This document shows, one piece after another, positions 8,101 through 16,761 of a stretch of DNA of 17,097 nucleotides (within the stretch, counting starts at the first letter, position 1; every line of letters begins with the position of its first letter). The translations under genes were made by a program, and so were the position numbers. The notes under the pieces were generated by a model. That model was given only the letters and a program-made list of their open reading frames with translations, was not told the DNA's origin and searched no databases. This stretch comes from Isotricha intestinalis (Eukaryota > Ciliophora > Litostomatea > Vestibuliferida > Isotrichidae), in contig JAJJLU010004178.1 in the NCBI GenBank assembly GCA_023807065.1, positions 1 through 17,097 on the forward strand, in the 5' to 3' direction.

Positions 8101-11100
8101 ATAAACCAAGGTCTAAAATTGCTCTATGATTATCATAACAAATAGAAAGCATTTTTAATAAGTCAAAACATTGTATTATTATTTTCATTCTTTTTTGATT
8201 TAATTTTTCATCTTCTGAATTATTCATATCATTATAATTTTTTCTTATAATAGAAACAATTTTTTCTAATATTGAATTCATTTCAAAATTATTTTTAATA
8301 CTTAAATTAGATTTAATTTTCATATTATTTTCTTTATTATAAAGTAAAGTTCCAGTTATAATAGAAACTTGTCTTTTATAAATACTTGAAGAGTTTTTAA
8401 GTAATTCATCTTTAGTATTGCTTTTTCTTAAATTTTCCTTTTCTTTTAAAATTTGATTTTCTTCTTGAGGAAGTTTCTGTAATTCTTTTATATGTTCATT
8501 ATAAGATTTTTTTATAATTTCACTAAATTTTTTAATATTTTCTTCATCTTTTTTAATAGTATATTCTTCTTTATTCATTGAAGATTCATTTTCTTCTTTT
8601 ATTTTTTTTGCAACTGATTTAAAATTTTTAAAAGCATTTGTAGAATTAGAACTATTTTTAACTTCAAATTCTTCTAAATCATTTTCTTTAAGAATATTAT
8701 TTCCTAATAAGATTTTATAATTACTTGAATCTCTTATTACATTTGTTACTATATCAAATTCTTCATCTATATTGTTATCTTTTTCTTTTAATTCATTTGT
8801 AATTATTGTAAAGAATATAGGATCATTATTGATTAGGTAACTTACATTATAATTTGATTTAGTAACATTTTTAAATATTTCACAAACAACTTTTCTTAGA
8901 GGCTTATTTAAGTTTTGTTTATCAGAATAAATTTCCTTTAATTCACTCCAAAACATTTCATTCTTCACTATTTGTTTTAATATTGTTGGATTTTCACATA
9001 ATTTTAGAATAATTTCTAAATTGTGTAATTTAATGTTTTCATCATTACATCTCATATTATCATCTATTAAAAATTGTAAAATTTTTTCAGAAACAATATC
9101 ATTATCTTTACAATTAATTGCAATTTTTTTTATAATGTTTCTTAATTCTGAATTATCCATTAATGGATATTTCATATTTTCTTCAATTTTATCTATAATT
9201 TCTTTGATTAATTCTGAATTAGATTCATCAGTTAAAATTTCTGGTGAAACTTGAATAGAAGTTTTAATAACTCTCCATAAATTTTTTATAGTTTTTATTG
9301 AAGTTTTATATTCTTCTTCATATTCTTCTTCATCTGAATGATTAATTATATCTTTTTCTTTAAAAGTATCAATTAAATTTAATGATTTTCTTAATATAGT
9401 TTTTGGTTTATTTATTTGAATTTCATTATTTTCATTTTCTTCATTTTTCTCATTTTCTGGTTCATTTCTATAATATTCTGTTATAGAATTACAAATATTA
9501 TCAAAATTAATTGTTTTAACTGAATCAATTTTTGGTAATTCGCCTTCTTTAGTTTCTTCTAATTCTTTCTGATAATCATCAATAAATTGATTCATATGTG
9601 AATGAACTTTTTTTAAATATGTAATTTTATATTTTGTACTTTTTAAGGTAGGTTTATTTTCGAATAAATTTTCTTCTATTTCTTCATCTTTCCCATATTT
9701 TTCTAACAAATTTCTCATTTGATTATTATAATTTTGAACAAATAAAGACTTTTGTGGATTATAATAATAATTTGCAATATTTGTTATTAAATTTATATAT
9801 TCTTCTTTTGGCTCAATTATATTATTGTTAATTAAATAATTTGTTAATTTTGATATTGAAATTATATCACTTTCATCAAAAGGGAAAAACTTAATTGAAC
9901 CTCTTAATGAATCTTCCTTATATGAATTATATTGATTTTCATACATTGATATTATTTTATTATAAAATTTAGATATTTCTTCTTTATTTTCTTTTGAAAT
10001 TTCATCAAAATTGTTTGAATCGGAAGCAAGAGATATATAATTCATTTTTTTATTCATTTCTATGAAATTTTCATCTTTAGATATTGCATTTTTAAATAAT
10101 TTCTTATATTCATCGTTTGAAAATGTATTTTTTCCTATTTTTTCTAATAATAAATCTAAAGTTTTATTATTTTCTTTATCTCTATTTTCTTCTAATAAGT
10201 TTTCTCCTTTAGCACTTAAAATAAATTTAATTAATTTCATATCTCTTTCTAAATCTTCATTAAACCTAATTTCATTACTATTTAATATTGAACTTATTTC
10301 ACTTATAATATTTTTATTATATTTTATTTGAGATAAATTTAATATATTTTTTATATCAATATTTTCAATGAATTCTTTTTTCTTTTCAGCTATTCCATTA
10401 TTAAATATTTTTAAACATTCAATACAATAATCATCTTCAACATTAACAATTATATTTTTGTCTGTTTTATTTGTTTTAAATAAATTATCATTTGTTTCAT
10501 CATTATTATTTCTATTAAAATTAACTTCATTTTTAATAATATTATTTAATAAACCTACACCATTTTCTTTAATAAATTTTTCCATATTTTTATCATCTTT
10601 TAAAAGTGATTCTAACATTTTTAAAGAATTAAATTTTATTTTTTTAGTATTATCATCATTTAAGTTAATAATACTTCTTAATTCTTCTAAAATATTATTT
10701 AAACCTCCTTTCTTGATAATATATTCTCCTAATTGAGGATTTTTAAGAGAAATATTACATAACAATTCATTTAAAGTTTTTGAAATTTCAATATCATCAG
10801 TATAATAATCAATAATTTCAAAAATTTCATCAACATATTTTTCATCTATTTTATTTTTTAAATATTCTTCAAATAAAGAATCATTTTTAATATACTCACT
10901 TAAAATTTTAACTGACATTATTAATGAATCACTAAAAATATCTTTTCTTTTTGAAATATTAATTACATTATTTACTATAAATTCATTTTTACCATCATCT
11001 TCTTTTATTACATCTTTAATTTTATTTAATAAAGTAATTTCATTAATTAATAATTTTTCATTTATCCTATTCATTAAATTAGACTTTAAAGTTAAATCCA

Positions 11101-14100
11101 TAATTTTATTTAAATCATTAATAAAATCATCTCCAATTAAACTTTGAGCTTGTTTTTTATTAGAAGAAAATGCATTTAAAATTTCTAAATCAGATAATAA
11201 TTTATTTCTAACATCTTCTTCATCAAATTTTTTTTTACAATCTTCATGAAATTTTAAAATAGTATCATTAATAACATTTTGAGCAATATCTTCTTGACCT
11301 GGTAACTTTAGAATTTCATTAGAAATTAAATCACATATTTTAGTGATATTTTCATCATTAGAAAATTTAGTTCTTATTTCAAATAATTTTAATAACATAT
11401 TTTGATTAGCTATCATAATTAAATTTTCTTGATTTGAAAAAGTTAAAATTTTCAATAATTCCATTCCTAAAGAAATTAATTGAACATTATTTGTTGATTC
11501 CATTATTAATAATAGTTGTCTTGGACATCCTGATTTAACTAAAAAATTACAAGTTTCTTTTTTTTCTTTTGTAAAAGTAATAAAAGTATTTATTATAGTA
11601 TAAAATATTTTTTCATCTTCATAATCTAATTTCCTTATTAAATTTATTAATGAATTTATATATTTTTCAATTATATTTTCTCCTCTTTTTGTTTTTAAAT
11701 TATCTTGATTTTTTTTCATGAAAGATATATTTTTTTGAATTTGTTTGATTATTTCACATAAAATTACATTATCAGTTGTTTTTTCTATCATTTCAATATA
11801 AAGTTGATTAATTTGTCTTATTAAATCTAAATATTTTTCATCTTTTGTTTCTAAATAATTTTTAGTAGAAGAATTTAAAATATTTTTAACTAAATTAAAT
11901 TCATTTTTTATTCTTTTTGAAATAATTGAACAATTCTTTTGATAATCTTTATAATTTTGATCTGTTGCTTGAAGTTGATTTCTTTTATATTTTTCATATT
12001 CTGAAATTTCTTTTTTAATTAAATTTTCTATTATATTTAAATCTTCTTTTCCTCCAACATCAAAAAATTCTTTTATTGTTATTACACATTGTTGATATAA
12101 TATATTTTTTTCTAAATTTAAATAATCTTCTTCATTACTTCCTATTGTAGAAATTTTAGAAGCATTATTTTTAAAAATTTCTATTTCTTTTAAAAAATCT
12201 TTCATATTTATAACTTTTTTCAATAAGTCACTTCCTAAATTTAATATTTCATTTTCTAAATTTTCATCATAAACTTCTTTAAAAATTTTATCATCTTCAT
12301 TTTCTTCTTCTTCATTTATTTTATTTATATAATTTTTCCCAGTCATAACATTATTAATTGCTTCTGTATAATTTAGATTATATATATTTTTTTCTTTTGT
12401 TTCATCTTTCTTTTTTAAATATTCAGAAAGAAAATCTGGTGTTAGAAATTTTGTTAAAATTTCTAAATTTATTTTATTAGGTGCTCTGTATTTAGATTTA
12501 TTTATCATAAAATCAACAATAATTGGAATTAAATCTTCATATAATTTTTTATTGTTTTCATTAAATTCTTTTAATATATATTTATTACATATTTTTAAAT
12601 CATTTTTTAAAGTTTTGTAATTTTCAATTATTGGAATAATTGATTTAATATAAGAAAAAGTTTTAGTAATTTCATTATTTAAATTATCATAATTTCCTTT
12701 ATTAATTAATTCATCTGAAATTTTTAAAATTTTTGAAACAGCATAATTTGAATTTTCATCTTTTCCAAAAAATTTCTCTCCATTTGATATTATATTACTT
12801 ATTATATATTCTAATATTTTAATAAATTTATCATCTCCTTTTTCATTTTTATTATTATAATTCTGAATTAATAAATCAACATAAGAAGTAAAATAATTTC
12901 TAAAAGAATAAATTATATCTTCATTGTTGGTTGCATTAATTATTTCAAATATTTTTTTAATTGATTCTTCAATTTTTTCAACCAAATCAAAAAATTCATT
13001 ACAATCAATATTAGTAAATACTCTTTGAAAAATAATCATAAAATTTTTCATTACTCTTATATAAATATTAATGAATTCATCATCTTTTCCACTCAAATTA
13101 ATTTTATCTAAAACTTCAAATAATTGAATAATCATTTTTAAATTATTTATTTCAATAGCAATTCTATAAAAACTTTCAACAAGCATTAAATTAGAAACTA
13201 AAATAGAAGGTTCTTTTAACTCATTTAAATTATCTTTACTTATTTCATTATTTAATTTATTTAAACAAACACTCATTTTTTTCAGTTGTTCCTTCATATC
13301 ATCTTCACTAGAAATTTTAGCATATAATTTAGCACCTTCACTTAAAATTTTTTCATCATTATTATATTGTTCTAAAATTTCAGTTAATATTTTCATAGGT
13401 TTTTCTTCAATTAATTTTTCTCTTCCTTTCTCATCTTTACAAATATTTTCCAAAACTAAAAATCCAATTAAAATCCCTTTAGAATTTTTATTCAAAGCAC
13501 AACTTTCCAAATTTTTTAAAATATTTTTAATTTCACTGATTAAATTATTTCTTCCTTTTTTATTATTAGATATTTTTTTCATAGCTTCAAAATTAGCATT
13601 AATAATATTCATATCATTACAATATTTTTCATTAATTATTTTAATAGATTCAGGTAATCCAGCTTCAATAAGCAAATGAACTAATTGAGGAATACTACAT
13701 AATCCATTAATAATTTTTAAATAAGGAGCAGTTCCATTTCCATTTTCTTTTTTACATAAAATATTAATAACTGCTTCATGACCTTTATTTTCGGAAAATA
13801 ATAAAGCTAATTCATTATCTATAATATCATATACTGAAATTAATTTCCACATAATTTCCCCTGTTTGTTCTACTATAGGAGTATTATTTGAATTTACTAA
13901 TGAAATTGCTCTTAAAATGTTTATTCCTTCTAATTTTATTATTATTTTCACATTTATCCTTATTTCTCTATTTGGAGGAGAAATAAATTTTTCTATACTA
14001 TTTAAACAATAAATTATTAAGTGAATAAATTTTAAACGACTTTTTGCACTTTCTAAAACTGCTTTTATGGTGTTCTCTTTTTCTTGAAGTTGACGTTCTC

Positions 14101-14146
14101 TTTCAGCTTTTAAACGTTGATAGTTTGAAGTTTTGGGTTTATTCAT
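5147..14146 (-). CDS. Giant armadillo/HEAT-type repeat protein with C-terminal PH-like domain
   Basis: One uninterrupted frame of 2,999 residues. Residues 10-35 form a charged helix (KAERERQLQEKEN), likely coiled coil. Most of the rest, about 36-2830, is paired amphipathic helices with the spacing and GI/GL-x-x-I/L hairpins of ARM repeats (for example EGINILRAISLV and IEAGLPESIKII). Charged, probably disordered linkers break it: about 1595-1615 (EEEYEEEY), 1840-1925 (Lys/Glu-rich) and 2340-2400 (DEDDDD, then basic). Residues about 2840-2952 look like a PH domain. Strands include KVHLYCDEDLEKLYSKE and DNCFTVSDKDGKIICVV, followed by a C-terminal helix with an invariant-type tryptophan (W2940 in AEKWITCLE). 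The tail ends with seven lysines between arginines. ARM/HEAT solenoids bind proteins, and PH folds bind phosphoinositides or proteins, so a scaffold at membrane or cytoskeleton is the natural inference. No catalytic motif is seen. Its 5' end faces the F-box/LRR-like gene. Confidence 0.9.
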   Translation of the reverse strand: MNKPKTSNYQRLKAERERQLQEKENTIKAVLESAKSRLKFIHLIIYCLNSIEKFISPPNREIRINVKIIIKLEGINILRAISLVNSNNTPIVEQTGEIMWKLISVYDIIDNELALLFSENKGHEAVINILCKKENGNGTAPYLKIINGLCSIPQLVHLLIEAGLPESIKIINEKYCNDMNIINANFEAMKKISNNKKGRNNLISEIKNILKNLESCALNKNSKGILIGFLVLENICKDEKGREKLIEEKPMKILTEILEQYNNDEKILSEGAKLYAKISSEDDMKEQLKKMSVCLNKLNNEISKDNLNELKEPSILVSNLMLVESFYRIAIEINNLKMIIQLFEVLDKINLSGKDDEFINIYIRVMKNFMIIFQRVFTNIDCNEFFDLVEKIEESIKKIFEIINATNNEDIIYSFRNYFTSYVDLLIQNYNNKNEKGDDKFIKILEYIISNIISNGEKFFGKDENSNYAVSKILKISDELINKGNYDNLNNEITKTFSYIKSIIPIIENYKTLKNDLKICNKYILKEFNENNKKLYEDLIPIIVDFMINKSKYRAPNKINLEILTKFLTPDFLSEYLKKKDETKEKNIYNLNYTEAINNVMTGKNYINKINEEEENEDDKIFKEVYDENLENEILNLGSDLLKKVINMKDFLKEIEIFKNNASKISTIGSNEEDYLNLEKNILYQQCVITIKEFFDVGGKEDLNIIENLIKKEISEYEKYKRNQLQATDQNYKDYQKNCSIISKRIKNEFNLVKNILNSSTKNYLETKDEKYLDLIRQINQLYIEMIEKTTDNVILCEIIKQIQKNISFMKKNQDNLKTKRGENIIEKYINSLINLIRKLDYEDEKIFYTIINTFITFTKEKKETCNFLVKSGCPRQLLLIMESTNNVQLISLGMELLKILTFSNQENLIMIANQNMLLKLFEIRTKFSNDENITKICDLISNEILKLPGQEDIAQNVINDTILKFHEDCKKKFDEEDVRNKLLSDLEILNAFSSNKKQAQSLIGDDFINDLNKIMDLTLKSNLMNRINEKLLINEITLLNKIKDVIKEDDGKNEFIVNNVINISKRKDIFSDSLIMSVKILSEYIKNDSLFEEYLKNKIDEKYVDEIFEIIDYYTDDIEISKTLNELLCNISLKNPQLGEYIIKKGGLNNILEELRSIINLNDDNTKKIKFNSLKMLESLLKDDKNMEKFIKENGVGLLNNIIKNEVNFNRNNNDETNDNLFKTNKTDKNIIVNVEDDYCIECLKIFNNGIAEKKKEFIENIDIKNILNLSQIKYNKNIISEISSILNSNEIRFNEDLERDMKLIKFILSAKGENLLEENRDKENNKTLDLLLEKIGKNTFSNDEYKKLFKNAISKDENFIEMNKKMNYISLASDSNNFDEISKENKEEISKFYNKIISMYENQYNSYKEDSLRGSIKFFPFDESDIISISKLTNYLINNNIIEPKEEYINLITNIANYYYNPQKSLFVQNYNNQMRNLLEKYGKDEEIEENLFENKPTLKSTKYKITYLKKVHSHMNQFIDDYQKELEETKEGELPKIDSVKTINFDNICNSITEYYRNEPENEKNEENENNEIQINKPKTILRKSLNLIDTFKEKDIINHSDEEEYEEEYKTSIKTIKNLWRVIKTSIQVSPEILTDESNSELIKEIIDKIEENMKYPLMDNSELRNIIKKIAINCKDNDIVSEKILQFLIDDNMRCNDENIKLHNLEIILKLCENPTILKQIVKNEMFWSELKEIYSDKQNLNKPLRKVVCEIFKNVTKSNYNVSYLINNDPIFFTIITNELKEKDNNIDEEFDIVTNVIRDSSNYKILLGNNILKENDLEEFEVKNSSNSTNAFKNFKSVAKKIKEENESSMNKEEYTIKKDEENIKKFSEIIKKSYNEHIKELQKLPQEENQILKEKENLRKSNTKDELLKNSSSIYKRQVSIITGTLLYNKENNMKIKSNLSIKNNFEMNSILEKIVSIIRKNYNDMNNSEDEKLNQKRMKIIIQCFDLLKMLSICYDNHRAILDLGLLSFIENLPNNNLNDENKNLFSDEKILLLNKNSKNVLQDCSNSDNTIPIIIDSPIMKNLTDEIVYLYENPDNLSNEDIQKIFLYDNIIFSNICKNEKGFEEIFNSLGFDNLISLGKKTGNVILLDAIMSMLVNYLEGIENKNALPDSFWGDALTLINKCFELTDRNSSLISKTQKCISLMWLTKLIPYFDKIEILKKINENFQNFFYDKNYLNSLLDCLSIITADNSRYSKECVSSGLITKLKDEVTKLNDDDNYYEMIFNLTKLYSSLVINNIENIEAFSEMGIISNILYWIKYFEPLLRPPEEKEQKATFQNVNFIKKNSVISQTRYDEDDDDLVVIREEKNEDDSINNPLSMSASIEKSIKNYNKSKNPLVGSMMFKRKKSKEGLATSLILRNALGKSTIMNRLISKDLDEIKERKKFDFIRGILENSIKTIDHVTISKKSNGVLSKMNFTEIIKNSLKNKNHSIYYITTALHSLGNFLYYETGENIKKLNLDEIHNLLKILQRQFYSNSNILANINYISGILLKNINSHDNENESIIKFFTLVNESTKCQDWNNQLVLMSLKYLLEGMNKHTFLSKDDFIFSDTVPNLFNLLDIYKDNIRVQVLIYKILSYFANGNEMSHSMIKQSNLFLHVKESLNNITFNLDIKSKSEIRKVIYDLLEILSNNEKNCKSISDDLLDSLLQEIENNKINTDEENCRVTKLISKLLSNINCIQNFIQLNGIETIQQSILEEDDSDTILELLRIFSTLASQGNEYKIKMKNLNVPETINTIIEKMGIYEKMIEYEGRCCIFLINMAQFNIDKIQDVDLNDIKVVTPVEVDIRDFLTDGEMVNIVKKNGEISKVHLYCDEDLEKLYSKERMKSIEDDYTIDIENIDEIIGGPYDDSFIRQNDININPDNCFTVSDKDGKIICVVCDNEESAEKWITCLEIVVSYIRNTKKTSGGRYEWDFDDGYELIATRTMRKTIQRSSRKKKKKKKRYEED

Positions 14147-14222
14147 TTTTTAGATTTTATATTTTAATTTAATATTTTTTTGGAGATGTATTTTATTTTT
14201 TTTTAAATTATATTGTTTAATT
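14147..14222. promoter_or_regulatory. Short divergent intergenic region, presumed bidirectional promoter
   Basis: Only 76 bp separate the start codons of the giant ARM gene (minus) and the F-box/LRR-like gene (plus). It is nearly all A/T with T-runs and TATAT-like stretches. Both promoters and 5' leaders must fit in it or extend into the coding regions. No specific factor site can be named. Confidence 0.45.
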
Positions 14223-15851
14223 ATGGGTTTGTGTGACAATCTTTTATGTGAAATTTTCCATTATTTATGTTTTGATAAAATCAAAGAAATTATTAAGTAT
14301 TCAAAGAAATTACAAAATATGATTAATTTACCTAAATATTTATATTTCTTTTCTGATGAAAGAATAAATGAAGAAATCATCAATTTATTCAAAAATACTT
14401 TTATTAATAAATCAATAAATAATTATTTTATATATTTAAATAAGAAAATAACTAATAAAATTGATAAAAAATATTTTTACAAGTTAATTTTAGAATACAA
14501 TAAATATTATCCTATTAATATTATTTTAAATACTGATAATGACATTGAATTTTTAAAATATATAAATCAAAATTTAAATATTATTATAGAACAAATTCCA
14601 ATTATGATACCAGAATTATATCCAATTAAACTTCAATTTTCTAAAAGTTTAAATTCAATTGAAGATAAAAGTACTAATAAAATTAAGGGATTTTTAAATC
14701 ATATAAATTTTAAATATTTAGAAGAAATTATTATTGAAAATACAAATAATACATTAATTATAAATTACTTATTAGAAAAAGAAACCCCAAAATTAAAAAG
14801 TTTAAAAATATTAAATGTAGAAGATTCAATTGAAACTCATGAAAAAATACTAAAGATAATTGAAAAGAACAAAAATAATTTAATTAAACTAAATTATAAA
14901 ACATTTAACAAACTTATAAATAAATTTGAAAAAATTTATAAATCTTTAAATCAAATAAAAGAAATTTATATAGGAAAAATAGATTATACATTTAATTGTT
15001 TATCAAATATACTTTTTAATATTACCAATCTTTCTTTTGAAAATCCAAATTATTATTTAAAAGATGAAGAAAAAAATACTAATGTAAAATTATCAAATTT
15101 TATATATCAAAGAAATAATATTAAATCAGAAAAAATATTAAATCCTTTTCTTAAAATCAAAGAACCACCTTCATCAATAATGAATCTAAAAATAATAAAT
15201 TTCAATTTCACAGAAAACACAAATTTTTCATATTATTTAAATTTAATTAAACAAAATCAACAATTAGAAGAAATTAATGTAATATTATCTAAATATCTTC
15301 CTTTAAAAATAAAAGAATTATTTTTTAATATTATAAATAATCTTTCTAATATAAAAATATTTTCAATTCTCGATGGTAAAAATATTAAATATTTAAAAAA
15401 TAAAACATTAACAAAAATAACTATTGATAAAGTTATAGATAATAATTTAAATTTATTATTTGAAAATTGTCCAAATATAAATTCTATGATTATTACAAGA
15501 AGTAATTTAACAAACATTAATAAAAATAATAATAAAATAAAAGAGTTAATTATTTATAATAAAGAAATAAAAATAAATTTATATATATTAATTTGGATTT
15601 TTTCTCAATATGAATTAAAAAAATTAGAAATAAATTTATTAGACTTTGAGGAAGAAATCGAAGATGAAGTTTTTGAAATATTAAAAAAATTCATAAAAGA
15701 AATAGATAAATATAATAATTTACATACTTGTATTCTAATAATAAATGATTTAGGTAATGATAAAAAAAAACAAATAATAAAATATTTAACCCAAGAATTT
15801 TCAAAAATTCCTTATAAAACCCTAAAAATATCAAATCAAATTTTTGTATAA
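14223..15851 (+). CDS. F-box/leucine-rich-repeat-like protein
   Basis: The 542-residue protein has an N-terminus, NLLCEIFHYLCFDKIKEI (6-23), that fits the F-box pattern: L-x-E-I-F-x-Y-L followed by a helix with KYSKKLQNMI. Spaced irregular leucine-rich segments of the form LKxLxIxN follow at about 165-200, 245-275, 320-330, 347-360, 375-382, 395-425, 438-447 and 464-472. Examples are LKSLKILNV, LTKITIDKV and KKLEINLLDF. F-box/LRR proteins are substrate receptors of SCF ubiquitin ligases: the F-box binds Skp1 and the repeats bind the target. The F-box call is weak, because the leading LP is not clear and the repeats are degenerate. A plain LRR-like protein is the alternative. Asn, Ile and Lys are very abundant, as expected from the base composition. 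It is divergent from the giant ARM gene and ends in TAA. Confidence 0.75.
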   Translation: MGLCDNLLCEIFHYLCFDKIKEIIKYSKKLQNMINLPKYLYFFSDERINEEIINLFKNTFINKSINNYFIYLNKKITNKIDKKYFYKLILEYNKYYPINIILNTDNDIEFLKYINQNLNIIIEQIPIMIPELYPIKLQFSKSLNSIEDKSTNKIKGFLNHINFKYLEEIIIENTNNTLIINYLLEKETPKLKSLKILNVEDSIETHEKILKIIEKNKNNLIKLNYKTFNKLINKFEKIYKSLNQIKEIYIGKIDYTFNCLSNILFNITNLSFENPNYYLKDEEKNTNVKLSNFIYQRNNIKSEKILNPFLKIKEPPSSIMNLKIINFNFTENTNFSYYLNLIKQNQQLEEINVILSKYLPLKIKELFFNIINNLSNIKIFSILDGKNIKYLKNKTLTKITIDKVIDNNLNLLFENCPNINSMIITRSNLTNINKNNNKIKELIIYNKEIKINLYILIWIFSQYELKKLEINLLDFEEEIEDEVFEILKKFIKEIDKYNNLHTCILIINDLGNDKKKQIIKYLTQEFSKIPYKTLKISNQIFV

Positions 15852-16761
15852 ATAAATAAAAGTAAAAAAATTTTAAAAATAAATAATTATAAAAAAACAT
15901 ATTTCAAAAATTAATTATTATCATCAAAATAAAAAAATAAAGTATAAATATTAATATTTGCTCTTTTTAATAATATAATATTTTAATTTTTTTCATTGTC
16001 TCAAAAATGAGAACTAAAGCTGAGACATAAGAAAAGATGAAATATTAATTCATCAAAATTTATTGAATTCAAATGAATTATTGAAATCTGATATAAAAAA
16101 TGGCAAAATTGTACATTTTTCAAAAGTAAAGAGAAATCATCCTTTGTGAATTTTTGATTCATCATCTTTATTAACTAAATAAATTTTTTGATAGCTTTAA
16201 TAAAATTTATATTTTATCGTATATAAAAAATAAATTTTCTAAATATAATTTAATATTAAATTTGTTTAAATTATATTGTTTCTTTTATATGTGTAATAAA
16301 ATATTTATTTGAAAAATTAAAACTAGAAGAAGAGCCATAGAAACAATTAATATAATAATAAAAATAAAATATTAAAGAAACAAAAAATTAATTTTGAATT
16401 TATAATTAAATTATGACATTTAAATAATTATAACTTTTAATAAGTTTTAAGAAAAAATTTCTTCTTTTTTAATTTATAGATTTTTTTAGAATAAAAATAG
16501 TTAATGAATAAATCTAAAATTAAGAAAATGGACTAATTATCATTAAACAAAATAATGAACTTTGAAAAAATTAAATGTATAAAAATTTCACTTAATTTGT
16601 TTCAAAAATTAAATTAATTATTAATTATTAATGAATAAATAATAATAATATTCAATGAAACGTAAAAAATTATCAACAGTTCCAAAACTTCATTAAACAA
16701 ACATTGTAAAAAGAGTGAATAAAAAAGATAAAAGAAAAATTGAAATTAAAATGAGAAAAAT
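15852..16761. other. AT-rich spacer without an intact gene
   Basis: About 900 bp between the F-box/LRR-like gene and the cysteine-repeat gene, on the same strand. Frames are short and mostly low complexity. The part at 15990-16180 is slightly richer in G/C. It holds the alternative hairpins at 15997-16027 and a minus-strand stretch (16196-16055) that reads like a decayed coding piece. I assign no gene. The last part before 16762 should contain the promoter and leader of the cysteine-repeat gene. Confidence 0.55.
15997..16027. repeat. Alternative nested hairpins TGTCTCA / TGAGA / TGAGACA
   Basis: TCTCA (15999-16003) pairs with TGAGA (16008-16012) across a four-A loop. TGTCTCA (15997-16003) also pairs with TGAGACA (16021-16027). 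The same left arm can therefore form a short or a longer stem. It lies about 150 bp after the F-box/LRR-like stop codon. Function is unknown, and chance cannot be excluded. Confidence 0.4.

Noticed and set aside
5707..10736. Several 60-92-codon plus-strand frames inside the giant minus-strand gene (for example 5707-5949, 10062-10331, 10458-10736)
   Set aside because: They are antisense shadows of the ARM gene, made of Leu/Ile/Phe/Ser-rich runs expected from the complement of A-rich codons. They show no motif of their own.
1349..15851. Ciliate-type code with TAA/TAG as glutamine
   Set aside because: No internal TAA or TAG occurs in the long genes, while CAA is frequent.
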